NCBI RefSeq assembly: GCF_016798245.1
Contig: NZ_JAEUZA010000001.1
Coordinates: 1,162,221 to 1,226,220, forward strand
Reading direction: 5' to 3'
Origin: Alkalicoccobacillus gibsonii
GTDB lineage: Bacteria; Bacillota; Bacilli; Bacillales; Bacillaceae_D
DNA: 64,000 nucleotides
The notes beneath the pieces were generated by a model. The model made no database searches. It was given only the letters and a program-made list of their open reading frames with translations, and was not told where the DNA came from. Positions 46,077-57,156 of the stretch are shown piece after piece. Position numbers and translations under genes: made by a program. Position 1 is the first letter of the stretch; each line of letters starts with the position of its first letter.

Positions 46077-46115
46077 AAAAATGGCGAGCCATCCATGTCG
46101 GTGGTCGCCATTTTT
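46077..46115. terminator. Bidirectional terminator with ATGGCGA core
   Basis: An 11-bp stem AAAATGGCGA...TCGCCATTTT lies between convergent yktB and yktA, with T and A runs. Its outer part shares the ATGGCGA core of the palindromes at 23501, 28696 and 48196. Confidence 0.8.
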
Positions 46116-46121
46116 ATTGTA

Positions 46122-46388
46122 TTACGGCATGCGTATCCGTTCCGATTCTTCGGCTTTTGCCTTTTGAATTGTGCGGTAACAGGAAACGTCAGCCTCTTCT
46201 TCGAATTGTTTGCATAGTTGTTTTTCTTCGCTCTTTGAAGGAACAATTTCTTTGAAGCGCCGATAACGATTCATCAGATCATTACGAGAAATACCTGATT
46301 TTTCGTATGCCTCCTCTACTCCTTGAAAAAAGTGAATCACATCGACTACTTCTTCTTTTGACCAGTCTAATGAAATAGGCATATTCAT
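46122..46388 (-). CDS. yktA: YktA (UPF0223)
   Basis: The 88-residue helical protein matches UPF0223: [30 protein letters not shown] at the start and [18 protein letters not shown] in the middle. The ATG at 46388 is used; GGAAGG is 10 bases upstream. Function is unknown. Confidence 0.88.
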   Translation of the reverse strand: MNMPISLDWSKEEVVDVIHFFQGVEEAYEKSGISRNDLMNRYRRFKEIVPSKSEEKQLCKQFEEEADVSCYRTIQKAKAEESERIRMP

Positions 46389-46509
46389 TGAACTCAATCC
46401 TTCCTAATCTTCCTAGTTACAAAGATCTTTTAATTTGGTATACTCAATTTTGTTTTCCTTTTATAATGGCTCAATTCGGCCAACATTATATAGATAGTAG
46501 GTGTGCAAT

Positions 46510-47991
46510 TTGCCCAAGTCACAACATGTGACACCAATATTTACAGGTGTTAAAGAACACGCACAAAACCAGCCCGTTCAATTCCACATACCCGGCCACA
46601 AGCAAGGATCTGGAATGGAGCCTGAATTTAGAGCATTTATCGGCGATAACGCCTTATCCATTGATATGATAAACATAGCACCTCTTGATGACCTGCACCA
46701 TCCGTCCGGCATCATTAAAGAAGCACAAGAATTGGCAGCAGAAGCATTTGGGGCTGATCATACATTTTTCTCTGTTCAGGGAACAAGCGGAGCCATCATG
46801 ACGATGATCATGTCTGTTTGCAAACCTGGTGAAAAATTGATTGTACCACGAAATGTGCATAAGTCTATTATGTCAGCAATCATTTTCTCAGGTGCAATGC
46901 CCGTATTTATTCATCCTGAGATAGATAAAACACATGGAATCTCACACGGTGTGACCGTTTCGTCTGTTGAAAAAGCATTAGATACTCACCCAGATGCGAA
47001 AGGACTACTAGTCATTAATCCAACATATTTCGGCGTTGCGGGAGATCTTGAACAGATTGTCGAGCTTGCTCACTCTTACTCCATGCCCGTACTCGTAGAT
47101 GAAGCTCACGGTGTACACATTCACTTTCATGAGGAGCTTCCTCTATCTGCTATGCAAGCAGGCGCAGATATGGCAGCAACAAGTGTTCATAAGCTAGGTG
47201 GTTCAATGACTCAAAGCTCCATCTTAAATGTTCGAGAAGGGCTCGTTTCTGCTAAAAGAGTACAATCGATCATTAGCATGCTGACTACAACCTCAACATC
47301 TTATTTGCTTCTGTCATCATTAGATGCAGCAAGGAAGCAGCTTGCAATCAATGGTCAGGAACTCCTTCAACAAACCATTGAATTAGCTCAGAGTGCACGT
47401 CAGCAAATCAATGCATTGGATGGATTACGTTGCTTAGGTGACAGTCTTCTCTCATCCGAATCTGCTTTTTCTTACGACCCAACAAAACTGATCATTTCAT
47501 TAAAAGGGTTATCGATGTCTGGTCACGATGCAGAGGTCTGGTTAAGAGAGCAATATAACATCGAAGTAGAGCTTTCAGACCTATACAATATTTTGTGCAT
47601 TGTCTCATTTGGTGATACAGAAGAAACGATACAGATCTTAATTTCTGCCCTTAAAGAAATGGCAACTCAATTTAAATCAGGGGAGAATAATGAAACGAGC
47701 GATGTTTCCATTCTCGTACCTGATGTTCCGACTCTCGCTCTGTCACCAAGAGATGCTTTTTATGCGGAGGTTGAAGTCATACCTTTTAAGGAATCAGCAG
47801 GACGCATCATCGCGGAATTTATTATGGTCTATCCTCCAGGTATCCCTATTTTAATTCCTGGTGAAGTGATAACAGCTGAAAATTTAGCTTACGTTCAAAA
47901 AAACCTTGAAGCAGGATTACCTGTTCAAGGGCCTGAGGATGAAAGTTTAAAAACGCTTCTTGTCATTAAAGAACAGCACGCTATTCAATAA
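46510..47991 (+). CDS. speA: Arginine decarboxylase SpeA
   Basis: SpeA converts arginine to agmatine, the first step of polyamine synthesis in Bacillus. The 493-residue protein is of the compact Orn/Lys/Arg decarboxylase type: QFHIPGHKQGSGM near 24-36, VQGTSGAIMTMIMSV, VLVDEAHGVHIHF and the PLP-binding lysine in TSVHKLGGSM (K228). It ends VIKEQHAIQ, very like B. subtilis SpeA. The TTG at 46510 follows TAGGTG at 5 bases; a GTG nine bases earlier overlaps that site. Confidence 0.95.
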   Translation: MPKSQHVTPIFTGVKEHAQNQPVQFHIPGHKQGSGMEPEFRAFIGDNALSIDMINIAPLDDLHHPSGIIKEAQELAAEAFGADHTFFSVQGTSGAIMTMIMSVCKPGEKLIVPRNVHKSIMSAIIFSGAMPVFIHPEIDKTHGISHGVTVSSVEKALDTHPDAKGLLVINPTYFGVAGDLEQIVELAHSYSMPVLVDEAHGVHIHFHEELPLSAMQAGADMAATSVHKLGGSMTQSSILNVREGLVSAKRVQSIISMLTTTSTSYLLLSSLDAARKQLAINGQELLQQTIELAQSARQQINALDGLRCLGDSLLSSESAFSYDPTKLIISLKGLSMSGHDAEVWLREQYNIEVELSDLYNILCIVSFGDTEETIQILISALKEMATQFKSGENNETSDVSILVPDVPTLALSPRDAFYAEVEVIPFKESAGRIIAEFIMVYPPGIPILIPGEVITAENLAYVQKNLEAGLPVQGPEDESLKTLLVIKEQHAIQ

Positions 47992-48013
47992 AAAAGCACA
48001 AAAAAAGGGACTT

Positions 48014-48257
48014 GGACATAACAGTAAATGACTCACGAAAACACGAATATAGCAATATATCCGCTATAGGTGAATCCTTCGCACCCACAAGAACGGCCTC
48101 AGCCCCTTTCGCGGAAAAGCGCCGCTACAGTGTCTTCACCGCGTTCTGTTCCGTAGGAGTCTCAGGTTCTCCTTCCGCTCGATTCATAAAGAACGAATGG
48201 CGAATGATTCGCTCACTGAATCATTCGCCATTTTCTCGTTTATTTTAAGTTATGTCC
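48014..48257. repeat. MITE-like non-coding repeat, 244 bp
   Basis: The element is bounded by inverted GGACATAAC (48014-48022) and GTTATGTCC (48249-48257); the similarity continues outside in A-rich and T-rich flanks. It holds a GC-richer core (about 48085-48185) with short inverted stretches and the palindrome at 48196. The core resembles, from memory, interspersed repeats found in many Bacillaceae chromosomes. A 78-codon open frame across it has no ribosome site and is not a gene. It separates speA from the deacetylase gene and may also act as their terminator. Confidence 0.6.
48196..48232. repeat. Palindrome, ATGGCGAATGATTC family
   Basis: A 15-bp perfect stem (AATGGCGAATGATTC and complement) with the 7-nt loop GCTCACT. 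The stem is identical to the one at 28696-28734, while the loop differs. It lies inside the MITE-like element. Confidence 0.8.
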
Positions 48258-48271
48258 CACTTTCTTTTTTG

Positions 48272-49126
48272 TTATTTAATCGCATGCGGATCTACAAAGT
48301 CATAGCCCTTGTCTCTTAGTCCATCTACAATATCTGATAGGGCTTCATTGGTCCAGTCCCGATCATGCATAAGCAGGTTTGCTCCATTTTGGACAAACTC
48401 ATTATTCACCATAATATCTGCTAGTGCATCTGCCGTTTGATAATCTGATTCCCAGTCGTACCCGTACGTCCAGTTCATTAACGTCATTCCTTCTTCAGCA
48501 ACTAGTTCTCTCGAATAGTCTGTATTTGAGCCAAAAGGAGCTCTAAAGAAACGAGGTCGTTCCCCGATGATTTCTTCTACTTGATCACTCACACTTACAA
48601 TTTCTTCACGCTGCTCTTCCTCACTAATGGCCTTTAAATCAGGATGAGTGGCTGTATGGTTTCCTATCTCAAAGCCCATGCTATGTATTTCTTTTAATTT
48701 TTCTTTTTCTTCATCCGTATGTAGAAAGTGACCATTTACAAAAAAGATTGCCGGAACATTTTTTTCTTTAAGTGTTTTTGCCATTTCAACTGCATGCTTA
48801 TCTGGTGCATCATCAATCGTTAGCAGCACAACCTCAGCGTCTGCTTCATCAATTGGTTCAACCGTCCAAATCACATCATTGATTCTATATTCCTTTTCAA
48901 CCTCTTCTGACTCTTGTTCTTGCTCATCAACTTCTTGATCCTCTGATTCATCAGTCTCTACTTCAGCGGTTTCTTCGTTCTCTTCATCTGCTAATTCCGT
49001 ATTCGTCTCATCATTCTGCTCCTGACCCGAAGACTCTTCGGTCTCATCAACTTGCTGATTTGCTTGAGTTTGACAAGCAGCAAGCATGAGAACACATACT
49101 GAACTTAAAAGCATTGTTCGTTTCAT
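48272..49126 (-). CDS. Lipoprotein polysaccharide deacetylase
   Basis: A 284-residue NodB-type deacetylase. The ATG at 49126 follows GGAGGGG at 9 bases and begins a lipoprotein signal (MKRTMLLSSVCVLMLAAC, lipid Cys 18). A strongly acidic Glu/Asp/Gln linker fills about 25-80. The catalytic domain shows LLTIDDAPD (Asp pair), NHTATHPD (the two zinc His), RAPFG and LLMHDRDW. It probably removes acetyl groups from wall glycans on the outer face of the membrane; the exact substrate (peptidoglycan or other) is not clear. Confidence 0.9.
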   Translation of the reverse strand: MKRTMLLSSVCVLMLAACQTQANQQVDETEESSGQEQNDETNTELADEENEETAEVETDESEDQEVDEQEQESEEVEKEYRINDVIWTVEPIDEADAEVVLLTIDDAPDKHAVEMAKTLKEKNVPAIFFVNGHFLHTDEEKEKLKEIHSMGFEIGNHTATHPDLKAISEEEQREEIVSVSDQVEEIIGERPRFFRAPFGSNTDYSRELVAEEGMTLMNWTYGYDWESDYQTADALADIMVNNEFVQNGANLLMHDRDWTNEALSDIVDGLRDKGYDFVDPHAIK

Positions 49127-49431
49127 CTTAGTCTTCCCCTCCAGTTTTCCATTTAAGATGGAAGTAATCTTAACAAAAAATTCCTTATTCCGACAAGTAT
49201 TCGCAGTACGATTCATTATTGTTACACACTTTAGAATTGATTTTGAGAAAAAAAGAAATAATAAGATTCGACATCACTCATAACAATTCGTCAAAAATGT
49301 TTAGCATGGACGATTTGGTGGTAAATAACAGTCTGATTAGTCCATTTTTGCTCATATGTTCGGTTTGTACTTATTTCACAAGTATGATAGCGTAGGGAAC
49401 GTTGCACATCTTTCAAAGGGGAGAAAAGAAT
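49127..49431. promoter_or_regulatory. Divergent intergenic region
   Basis: This 305-base AT-rich gap carries the leaders of the deacetylase (left) and the BCCT transporter (right). A TATGAT -10-like element at about 49383-49388 lies before the transporter, without a good -35. I see no gene, repeat or riboswitch in it. Confidence 0.3.
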
Positions 49432-51048
49432 TTGAAAAAAACAACATCGGTATTTACAATCTCAATAATTATCGCATTAGCTTTTATTCTATGGGGGGTT
49501 GTCTTCCCTAATAACCTAGATCATGTTACTGCCCTTATACAAGGATTTTTAACAAATCAATTAGGTTGGTTTTATTTACTGGCTGCAACGGCGTTCGTTG
49601 CATTTAGTATCTATTTAATCTTTAGCCCGTACGGCAGAATTAAGTTAGGAAAACCAGATGAGAAACCACAATACAGCTTCCTAACATGGTTTGCCTTTCT
49701 ATTTACTGCAGGTATGGGAATTGGACTTGTATTCTGGGGAGCAGCTGAACCAATTAGCCATTTTCACACTCCATTCAGAGCGGATCCAGATACAAATCAA
49801 GCGGCCGCTGAAGCAATTCAGTATTCAATGTTTCACTGGGGGATTCATCCTTGGGCCATCTATTCTGTTGTTGCACTATGCCTTGCTTATTTTCAATTTC
49901 GTAAGGATGAGCCTGCCATTTTTAGTTCTACACTCAGACCAATTGCAGGAAACAGAGTAGACGGTGGATTAGGTACGACAATTAACGTGTTTGTTGTTAT
50001 TGCAACGATTTTTGGTGTAGCAACTTCACTTGGATTCGGTGCCGCGCAGATATCCGGAGGGTTAGGATTTTTATTCCCTGCCATCACTAATATGAACCCG
50101 ACACTCCTGAACTTAATTGTTATTATTGTCGTTACCATCTTGTTTAGTGTCTCTGCAATAAGCGGAATTGACAAAGGCATTCGATACTTAAGTAATCTAA
50201 ATGTATATCTTGCGATTGCTCTTATGTTATTCATACTCTTCGCTGGTTCTACCGCTTATATGATGGGTGTTTTTACACAAGGTATTGGTAACTATCTGCA
50301 AAATTTCATTAACATGAGTTTTTCATTAGATATTTATGATTCAGAAAACACATGGATCCAAGATTGGACATTATTTTATTGGGCATGGTGGATTTCATGG
50401 TCACCGTTTGTTGGATCGTTTATTGCTCGTGTTTCAAGAGGACGTACGATTAGAGAGTTCGTTATTGGTGTTATTGCCGTTCCAGCTTTATTTGGTGCAT
50501 TATGGTTCTCTGTGTTCGGTGGAGCTGCCATTCAGCTTGAACGTCTAGGTAGTAACTTCGGTGACATGATTACGTCATCTGGAGAAGAAGTGGCTCTATT
50601 TGCTTTACTTGAACAATTTCCATTAACAATGTTCGTTTCAATTGTTGCATTAATTCTTATCGCTTCATTTTTTGTGACGTCTGCAGATTCAGCTACGGTT
50701 GTTTTAGGGATGCAAACGACAAATGGCATGTTAAACCCTCCCAATATTGTTAAATTAGTATGGGGCTTAATTATCTCAGGAACAGCAGCCGTTCTTCTAA
50801 CATCTGAACAGGGATTAACAGCACTTCAAACGACAGCTATTATTGGAGCCTTCCCTTTCACCTTTATCATGATCCTAATGGTTATTGCACTCATGAAATC
50901 ACTTGGAGAAGAAAAACCATTACTTGCTCAAGATAAAGAAAGACTACGTCAAGAACGTGCAAGATTAAAAAGTGAACAAAATAAATTAAAAGAAGAAAAA
51001 GAAAAGTTTAGAAAAGCTAAAATTGATAGCTTAAAAAATAAAAAATAA
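49432..51048 (+). CDS. BCCT-family betaine-type transporter (OpuD-like)
   Basis: A 538-residue sodium- or proton-coupled carrier with twelve membrane segments. Family features: FTAGMGIGLVFWGAAEPISHF near 90-110 and the betaine-binding Trp segment FYWAWWISWSPFVGSF near 306-321. The C-terminus (about 490-538) is a highly charged helix of Lys, Glu and Arg, as in osmotically regulated BetP/OpuD proteins. Glycine betaine is the likely substrate. The TTG at 49432 follows GGGGAG at 7 bases. It is a solitary gene, an insertion relative to B. subtilis order. Confidence 0.9.
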   Translation: MKKTTSVFTISIIIALAFILWGVVFPNNLDHVTALIQGFLTNQLGWFYLLAATAFVAFSIYLIFSPYGRIKLGKPDEKPQYSFLTWFAFLFTAGMGIGLVFWGAAEPISHFHTPFRADPDTNQAAAEAIQYSMFHWGIHPWAIYSVVALCLAYFQFRKDEPAIFSSTLRPIAGNRVDGGLGTTINVFVVIATIFGVATSLGFGAAQISGGLGFLFPAITNMNPTLLNLIVIIVVTILFSVSAISGIDKGIRYLSNLNVYLAIALMLFILFAGSTAYMMGVFTQGIGNYLQNFINMSFSLDIYDSENTWIQDWTLFYWAWWISWSPFVGSFIARVSRGRTIREFVIGVIAVPALFGALWFSVFGGAAIQLERLGSNFGDMITSSGEEVALFALLEQFPLTMFVSIVALILIASFFVTSADSATVVLGMQTTNGMLNPPNIVKLVWGLIISGTAAVLLTSEQGLTALQTTAIIGAFPFTFIMILMVIALMKSLGEEKPLLAQDKERLRQERARLKSEQNKLKEEKEKFRKAKIDSLKNKK

Positions 51049-51051
51049 ATA

Positions 51052-51089
51052 AAGAAAGCCGAGAATTTTAACAAATTCTCGGCTTTCTT
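51052..51089 (+). terminator. Terminator after the BCCT gene
   Basis: A 17-bp perfect stem AAGAAAGCCGAGAATTT with its complement and a 4-nt loop, starting 4 bases after the stop codon. Confidence 0.85.
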
Positions 51090-51193
51090 CTTACTATCTA
51101 TTTCTATTTCATTACAATTATGTTACCTAGCCTCTTATTTCAATAAATCATGATAAACTTAACAAAAGTGATGGATCGGAAGGGCGTGAGTGT

Positions 51194-51601
51194 GTGAATA
51201 GATGGCTATATCTCATTTGTACCGTAGCATTATTGTTTCTGACAAGCTGTATTGCTGCGTCAACCTCTGCCTCGAACCCTATTGAAGAAGCTGATGATGA
51301 TACTCCAGTAGCCTTGTTATTCTCCGATGCTGATAACCCAGAGAAAGAACAAGAAACCATTTATTATGATGCACTTATTGAATTATCTAGTAGTCACCCT
51401 GATGAAATGCCTCAGCTCGTTATTGTTGACTCCTCCGAACAGGATAAAATTCAATACTTCGATATTGATCAATTTCCAACCATTTTGTGTTTAGACGGTG
51501 ATGATGTCTCTCTAAGAATAGAAGGTACAAATAAGAAGGAAGAGATTCTAATGTTATTATCTAATCTCCTTGAATTGAATTTAAAACTTGGACAAGTTTA
51601 A
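51194..51601 (+). CDS. Small lipoprotein with thioredoxin-like part
   Basis: A 135-residue protein with a lipoprotein signal (LLFLTSC, lipid Cys 19). After an acidic spacer, the rest reads like the strand-helix pattern of thioredoxin folds (VALLFSDADNPE..., LVIVDSSEQDKIQYFDIDQFPTILCLDGDDVSLRIEG), with the cis-proline region FPTILC but no CxxC active site. I do not recognise the family and assign no activity. The GTG start follows GGAAGGG at 7 bases. A weak hairpin follows at 51640-51676. Confidence 0.6.
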   Translation: MNRWLYLICTVALLFLTSCIAASTSASNPIEEADDDTPVALLFSDADNPEKEQETIYYDALIELSSSHPDEMPQLVIVDSSEQDKIQYFDIDQFPTILCLDGDDVSLRIEGTNKKEEILMLLSNLLELNLKLGQV

Positions 51602-51816
51602 GTGTTTGGTGTGCACTTCTATATATTATTTTTAAAAGGCCGTGTAGTGAGAATCTACTAGGTCTTTTTTATTTGCTTCTACTCTCATAGTTTTCATCAT
51701 TCACCTAAAAGCACAAATGGGATTCTGAAGATCGTTTAACCGGTTTTGTGATGTTTATCTGACCATAACGTTAAAACGCTCTGAATGCCCACCAGTGTCC
51801 ATACGAGAGAAATCAA

Positions 51817-51844
51817 AAAAGCCTCCCATATATGGGAGGCTTTT
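51817..51844 (-). terminator. Terminator of the pdh operon
   Basis: A near-perfect 28-base palindrome (AAAAGCCTCCCATA and complement) lies 5 bases past the pdhD stop codon, with T runs on both strands. Confidence 0.88.
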
Positions 51845-51848
51845 CTAC

Positions 51849-53255
51849 TTACATGATATGAATTGGAGAACCTAGAGCAACTTCTGCTGCTTCCATTGTG
51901 ATTTCACCAAGTGTTGGATGCGCATGAATAGTAAGAGCGATATCTTCCGCTGTCATACCAGTTTCAATTGCAAGTCCTAGCTCAGCAATCACATCAGATG
52001 CATTCACACCAGCAACCTGAGCCCCAATTAGAAGGCCATCTTCTTTACGAGTGATTAGCTTCATGAAGCCTTCAGTGTCGTTAAGAGAAAGAGCACGTCC
52101 ATTTGCAGCATATGGGAATTTAGATGCTTTAACATCATAACCCGCTTCTTTTGCTTCTGCTTCAGTATAACCAACTGTAGCTAACTCTGGATCAGAGAAG
52201 CATACGGCTGGAATTCCTAGGTAGTCAATTTCAGACTTTTCACCTGCGATTACTTCAGCTGCCACTTTACCTTCGTAAGAAGCCTTGTGTGCAAGAGCTG
52301 GTCCTTCAACGATATCACCAATTGCATAGATGTTCTTAACGCTTGTACGAGTTTGCTTGTCGATTTTGATAAGACCACGATCAGTCATTTCAATACCGAT
52401 TGCTTCAAGTCCAAGCTCATCTGTGTTTGCCTTACGTCCAACTGTTACTAGTAGGTAATCAGCTTCAATTGCTTGCTCTTCCCCACCAACTTCAGCTTTA
52501 ACTGTTACGCCATCAGCAGACTCATCAACACCAAGTGCTTTTGCATCAGTGTGGATCGTCACATTGTTCTTTTTCAAGCGTTTCTCAACAAGCTTGGCCA
52601 TTTGTTTTTCAAATCCAGGAAGAATTTGTTTCGCCCCTTCAATGATTGTTACTTCAGAACCAAGGTTAGAGTAAGCACCTGCAAGCTCAACTCCGATGTA
52701 TCCTCCACCAATTACAACAAGCTTTTTAGGTACTTCTTTAAGAGCTAGTGCACCAGTAGAACTGATTACACGATCAGTAAACTTAAACGCTGGAAGTTCA
52801 ATCGGGCTAGAACCTGTAGCGATGATGCAGTTTTTGAACTTGTACGTAGTCGCACTGTTTTCATCTGCAACTTTTACTGTATCTTCAGAAGAGAAGTAAG
52901 CTTCTCCTTGAACGTAATCAATTTTGTTTCCTTTGAAAAGTCCTTGAACTCCACCTGTTAATTTATTAACAACAGATGATTTCCATTCTTGTACTTTATC
53001 GAAGTTTACTGAAACATTTTCAGCTACAATTCCAATATCATCAGAATGCTTAGCAGTGTGGAACTTATGACCAGCAGAGATAAGAGCTTTAGAAGGGATA
53101 CACCCAACGTTTAAGCAAACTCCTCCGATTGTCGCTTTCTCTACTACTGTTACTTTTTGTCCTAACTGCGCTGCACGAATTGCTGCAACGTATCCCCCTG
53201 GACCTGAACCAATAACTAGTGTGTCTACTTCGTTAGCGAAATCTCCTACAACCAT
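51849..53255 (-). CDS. pdhD: Dihydrolipoamide dehydrogenase (PDH E3)
   Basis: E3 reoxidises the lipoyl arms of E2 with FAD and NAD. The 468-residue protein has the FAD motif [15 protein letters not shown] near 14-28, the redox disulfide [13 protein letters not shown] (C47, C52), the NAD motif [14 protein letters not shown] near 180-193 and the C-terminal HAHPTLGE with the catalytic His-Glu. It is the last gene of pdhABCD and could also serve other 2-oxoacid dehydrogenases. Confidence 0.97.
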   Translation of the reverse strand: MVVGDFANEVDTLVIGSGPGGYVAAIRAAQLGQKVTVVEKATIGGVCLNVGCIPSKALISAGHKFHTAKHSDDIGIVAENVSVNFDKVQEWKSSVVNKLTGGVQGLFKGNKIDYVQGEAYFSSEDTVKVADENSATTYKFKNCIIATGSSPIELPAFKFTDRVISSTGALALKEVPKKLVVIGGGYIGVELAGAYSNLGSEVTIIEGAKQILPGFEKQMAKLVEKRLKKNNVTIHTDAKALGVDESADGVTVKAEVGGEEQAIEADYLLVTVGRKANTDELGLEAIGIEMTDRGLIKIDKQTRTSVKNIYAIGDIVEGPALAHKASYEGKVAAEVIAGEKSEIDYLGIPAVCFSDPELATVGYTEAEAKEAGYDVKASKFPYAANGRALSLNDTEGFMKLITRKEDGLLIGAQVAGVNASDVIAELGLAIETGMTAEDIALTIHAHPTLGEITMEAAEVALGSPIHIM

Positions 53256-53259
53256 TTGT

Positions 53260-54537
53260 TTAACCCTCCATTAAAAGTAATTGCGGATCGTTTAACAAGC
53301 GTTTTACGTGATTAACTGCGTTTTGTGCTGTTACTCCATCAATTAGACGGTGGTCATAACTGAATGAAAGTGCAAGCATTGTTGCAACAACGATTTCCCC
53401 GTTTTTCACTACAGCTTTGTCTTCAATACGACCAATACCAAGGATAGCAACCTCAGGGTGGTTAATAACTGGAGTAAACCATTGACCACGAGCTGAACCA
53501 AGGTTAGAAATCGTAATTGATCCACCTTTCATCTCAGCACCAGAAAGTTTACCATCACGAGCTTTTACAGCTAGATCGTTAATATCATCAGCTAGCTCAT
53601 AGATAGACTTACGATCAGCGTTCTTCACAACTGGTACAACAAGTCCTTGCTCTGTATCAGCAGCAATACCGATGTTGAAGTACTTTTTGTATACAATTTC
53701 TTGTGCTTCATCATCAATTGAAGCGTTAAGAGCTGGATACTTTTTGATTGCTGATGTTAATGCTTTAACAACATAAGGAAGGTACGTTAACTTCGTTCCT
53801 TGCTCAGCTGCTTGCTCTTTGTACTGCTTACGGTGCGCAACAAGATTTGTTACTTCAATCTCATCCAAATGCGTTACGTGTGGTGCAGTGTGTTTAGAGT
53901 TAACCATTGCTTTAGCAATTGCTTTACGGATTCCTTTAAGTGGAACACGCTCTTCAAGCTCTTCAGATGAAGCAGCTGGAGCAGATGTAGATGCAGAAGA
54001 AGTTGTTTTCTCTTCTTTAGCTTCTGTTTGGTTCTCAGAAGACGGTTGGTCTCCAGATAGATACGCATCAATGTCTTCTTTAACAACTCGTCCGTTTTTA
54101 CCAGAACCACTAACTGCTTGGATCTTAACGTCTTTCTCACGAGCGTATTTACGTACAGAAGGCATAGCGATCACACGGCTGTCATCGCTCGCATCTTCAG
54201 ATTGAGCTTCTTTAGAAGGTGCTTCAGACTTTTCTTCTTTCGCCTCTTCTTTTGGAGCTTCCTCTTTTGCTTCTTCTTTAGCAGGCTCAGCATCACCAGA
54301 ACCATCATCAATTGTTAGGATAACATCTCCTACAACACTAACTGTTCCTTCTTCAACCTTAACCTCAATTACCTTACCGTCAACCGGAGATGGAAGTTCA
54401 ACTACAGATTTGTCGTTTTGAACTTCCAGAAGGATATCATCCTCTTTAACTTCGTCTCCTGCTTTAACAAACCACTTTACGATTTCACCTTCGTGGATAC
54501 CTTCTCCCACTTCAGGAAGTTTATATTCATATGCCAA
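53260..54537 (-). CDS. pdhC: Dihydrolipoyllysine acetyltransferase (PDH E2)
   Basis: E2 forms the core of the pyruvate dehydrogenase complex. The 425 residues comprise one lipoyl domain (lipoyl K43 in QNDKSVVE), a Glu/Lys/Ala-rich linker, a peripheral subunit-binding domain near 122-162 ([14 protein letters not shown]), a second linker and the acetyltransferase domain ending DHRLIDG (H396). The start is TTG with GGAGG 9 bases upstream. A 150-base gap separates it from pdhB, unlike the other close pdh genes. Confidence 0.97.
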   Translation of the reverse strand: MAYEYKLPEVGEGIHEGEIVKWFVKAGDEVKEDDILLEVQNDKSVVELPSPVDGKVIEVKVEEGTVSVVGDVILTIDDGSGDAEPAKEEAKEEAPKEEAKEEKSEAPSKEAQSEDASDDSRVIAMPSVRKYAREKDVKIQAVSGSGKNGRVVKEDIDAYLSGDQPSSENQTEAKEEKTTSSASTSAPAASSEELEERVPLKGIRKAIAKAMVNSKHTAPHVTHLDEIEVTNLVAHRKQYKEQAAEQGTKLTYLPYVVKALTSAIKKYPALNASIDDEAQEIVYKKYFNIGIAADTEQGLVVPVVKNADRKSIYELADDINDLAVKARDGKLSGAEMKGGSITISNLGSARGQWFTPVINHPEVAILGIGRIEDKAVVKNGEIVVATMLALSFSYDHRLIDGVTAQNAVNHVKRLLNDPQLLLMEG

Positions 54538-54687
54538 GCTTAAGCGCCTCCTTCATTATACCTTGATTTCACCTTGCTTAAAAGGAAAGAACGACACCTT
54601 GTGACAGTTTCGGACATGATTTGAACACACCTAAGCCTAGCCACACGGTTTCGTTTCCTTTTTTGTTTAGAGCTTTAACTCTTTATA

Positions 54688-55665
54688 TTAGAAGTTAATA
54701 ACTTCTTTTGCTTTTTCAACGATATCTTTGTGGTTTGGTAACCAAAGATCCTCAGCTGTAGCAAATGCGTAAACTGTATCAGGTGCAGTTACACGAAGAA
54801 CTGGCGCTTCTAATGAAAGAATTGCACGCTCTGTAATCTCAGAAACAACATTCGCAGCAATACCAGCTTGCTTTTGTGCTTCTTGAACAACAATCGCACG
54901 GTTTGTTTTCTCAACAGATGCAATCACTGTTTCAACATCAAACGGGCTAATTGTCATTAAATCGATTACTTCGGCTTCAATTCCTTCTTCAGCAAGCTCT
55001 TCAGCTGCTTTAAGAGAAGCTTGTACCATTGCACCATAAGCAACGATTGTAATGTCTTTACCTTCGCGCTTAATGTCTGCTTTTCCAAGCTCGATTGTGT
55101 ACTCTTCCTCAGGAACCTCTTGACGGAACGAGCGGTAAAGCTTCATGTGCTCAAGGAATACAACTGGATCGTTATCACGAATAGCAGAGATGATTAATCC
55201 TTTTGCATCGTATGGATTAGAAGGAATAACCACTTTTAGACCAGGCGTTTGAGCCATTAGACCCTCTAAAGAATCAGCGTGCATTTCAGGTGTTTTTACA
55301 CCGCCACCAAATGGTGAACGAATTGTAATTGGCATTGTTTGCTTTCCACCTGAACGGTAACGCCAGCGAGACATTTGACCAGCAACAGAATCAAATACTT
55401 CAAATACGAATCCGAAGAATTGGATTTCCATAACTGGGCGGTGATCTGTTAGTGCAAGACCGATTGCTAAACCACCAATACCAGACTCAGCAAGTGGTGT
55501 ATCAAATACACGATCCTCACCAAATTCTTTTTGAAGATTTTCAGTTACACGGAATACTCCACCGTTGTTCCCTACGTCTTCACCAAAAACAAGTACATCT
55601 TCATTTGTTTTAAGCTCATTACGAAGACCATCCGTAATTGCTTGAGCCATTGTCCAATTACCCAT
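54688..55665 (-). CDS. pdhB: Pyruvate dehydrogenase E1 beta subunit
   Basis: The 325-residue E1 beta subunit pairs with PdhA to decarboxylate pyruvate using thiamine diphosphate. Family motifs: [16 protein letters not shown] near 25-40, [17 protein letters not shown] near 55-71 and the C-terminal [12 protein letters not shown]. It starts 3 bases after pdhA ends, so translation is coupled. Confidence 0.97.
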   Translation of the reverse strand: MGNWTMAQAITDGLRNELKTNEDVLVFGEDVGNNGGVFRVTENLQKEFGEDRVFDTPLAESGIGGLAIGLALTDHRPVMEIQFFGFVFEVFDSVAGQMSRWRYRSGGKQTMPITIRSPFGGGVKTPEMHADSLEGLMAQTPGLKVVIPSNPYDAKGLIISAIRDNDPVVFLEHMKLYRSFRQEVPEEEYTIELGKADIKREGKDITIVAYGAMVQASLKAAEELAEEGIEAEVIDLMTISPFDVETVIASVEKTNRAIVVQEAQKQAGIAANVVSEITERAILSLEAPVLRVTAPDTVYAFATAEDLWLPNHKDIVEKAKEVINF

Positions 55666-55668
55666 GAC

Positions 55669-57093
<1,425 letters not shown>

Positions 57094-57129
57094 AAAAAGA
57101 TGCATCTGTGTTATACAGCACATCTTTTT
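57094..57129 (-). terminator. Terminator after ykyA
   Basis: Stem AAAAAGATG with CATCTTTTT and an inner 4-bp stem with a GC pair; T run in the leftward direction, 28 bases after the ykyA stop. Confidence 0.75.
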
Positions 57130-57156
57130 ATACTGGTACAGTTTTGTTGAATTGTA

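Noticed and set aside
45976-46246. Short frames around the yktB/yktA junction
   Set aside because: They overlap the ends of two real genes and the terminator between them; no ribosome sites.
48012-48248. 78-codon open frame after speA
   Set aside because: It has no ribosome site, begins inside the inverted end of the MITE-like element and runs through its palindrome; composition is not gene-like.
54555-54560. TATAAT before pdhC as an internal promoter
   Set aside because: A start about 7 bases downstream would fall on the pdhC ribosome site and leave almost no leader; no -35 element is present.
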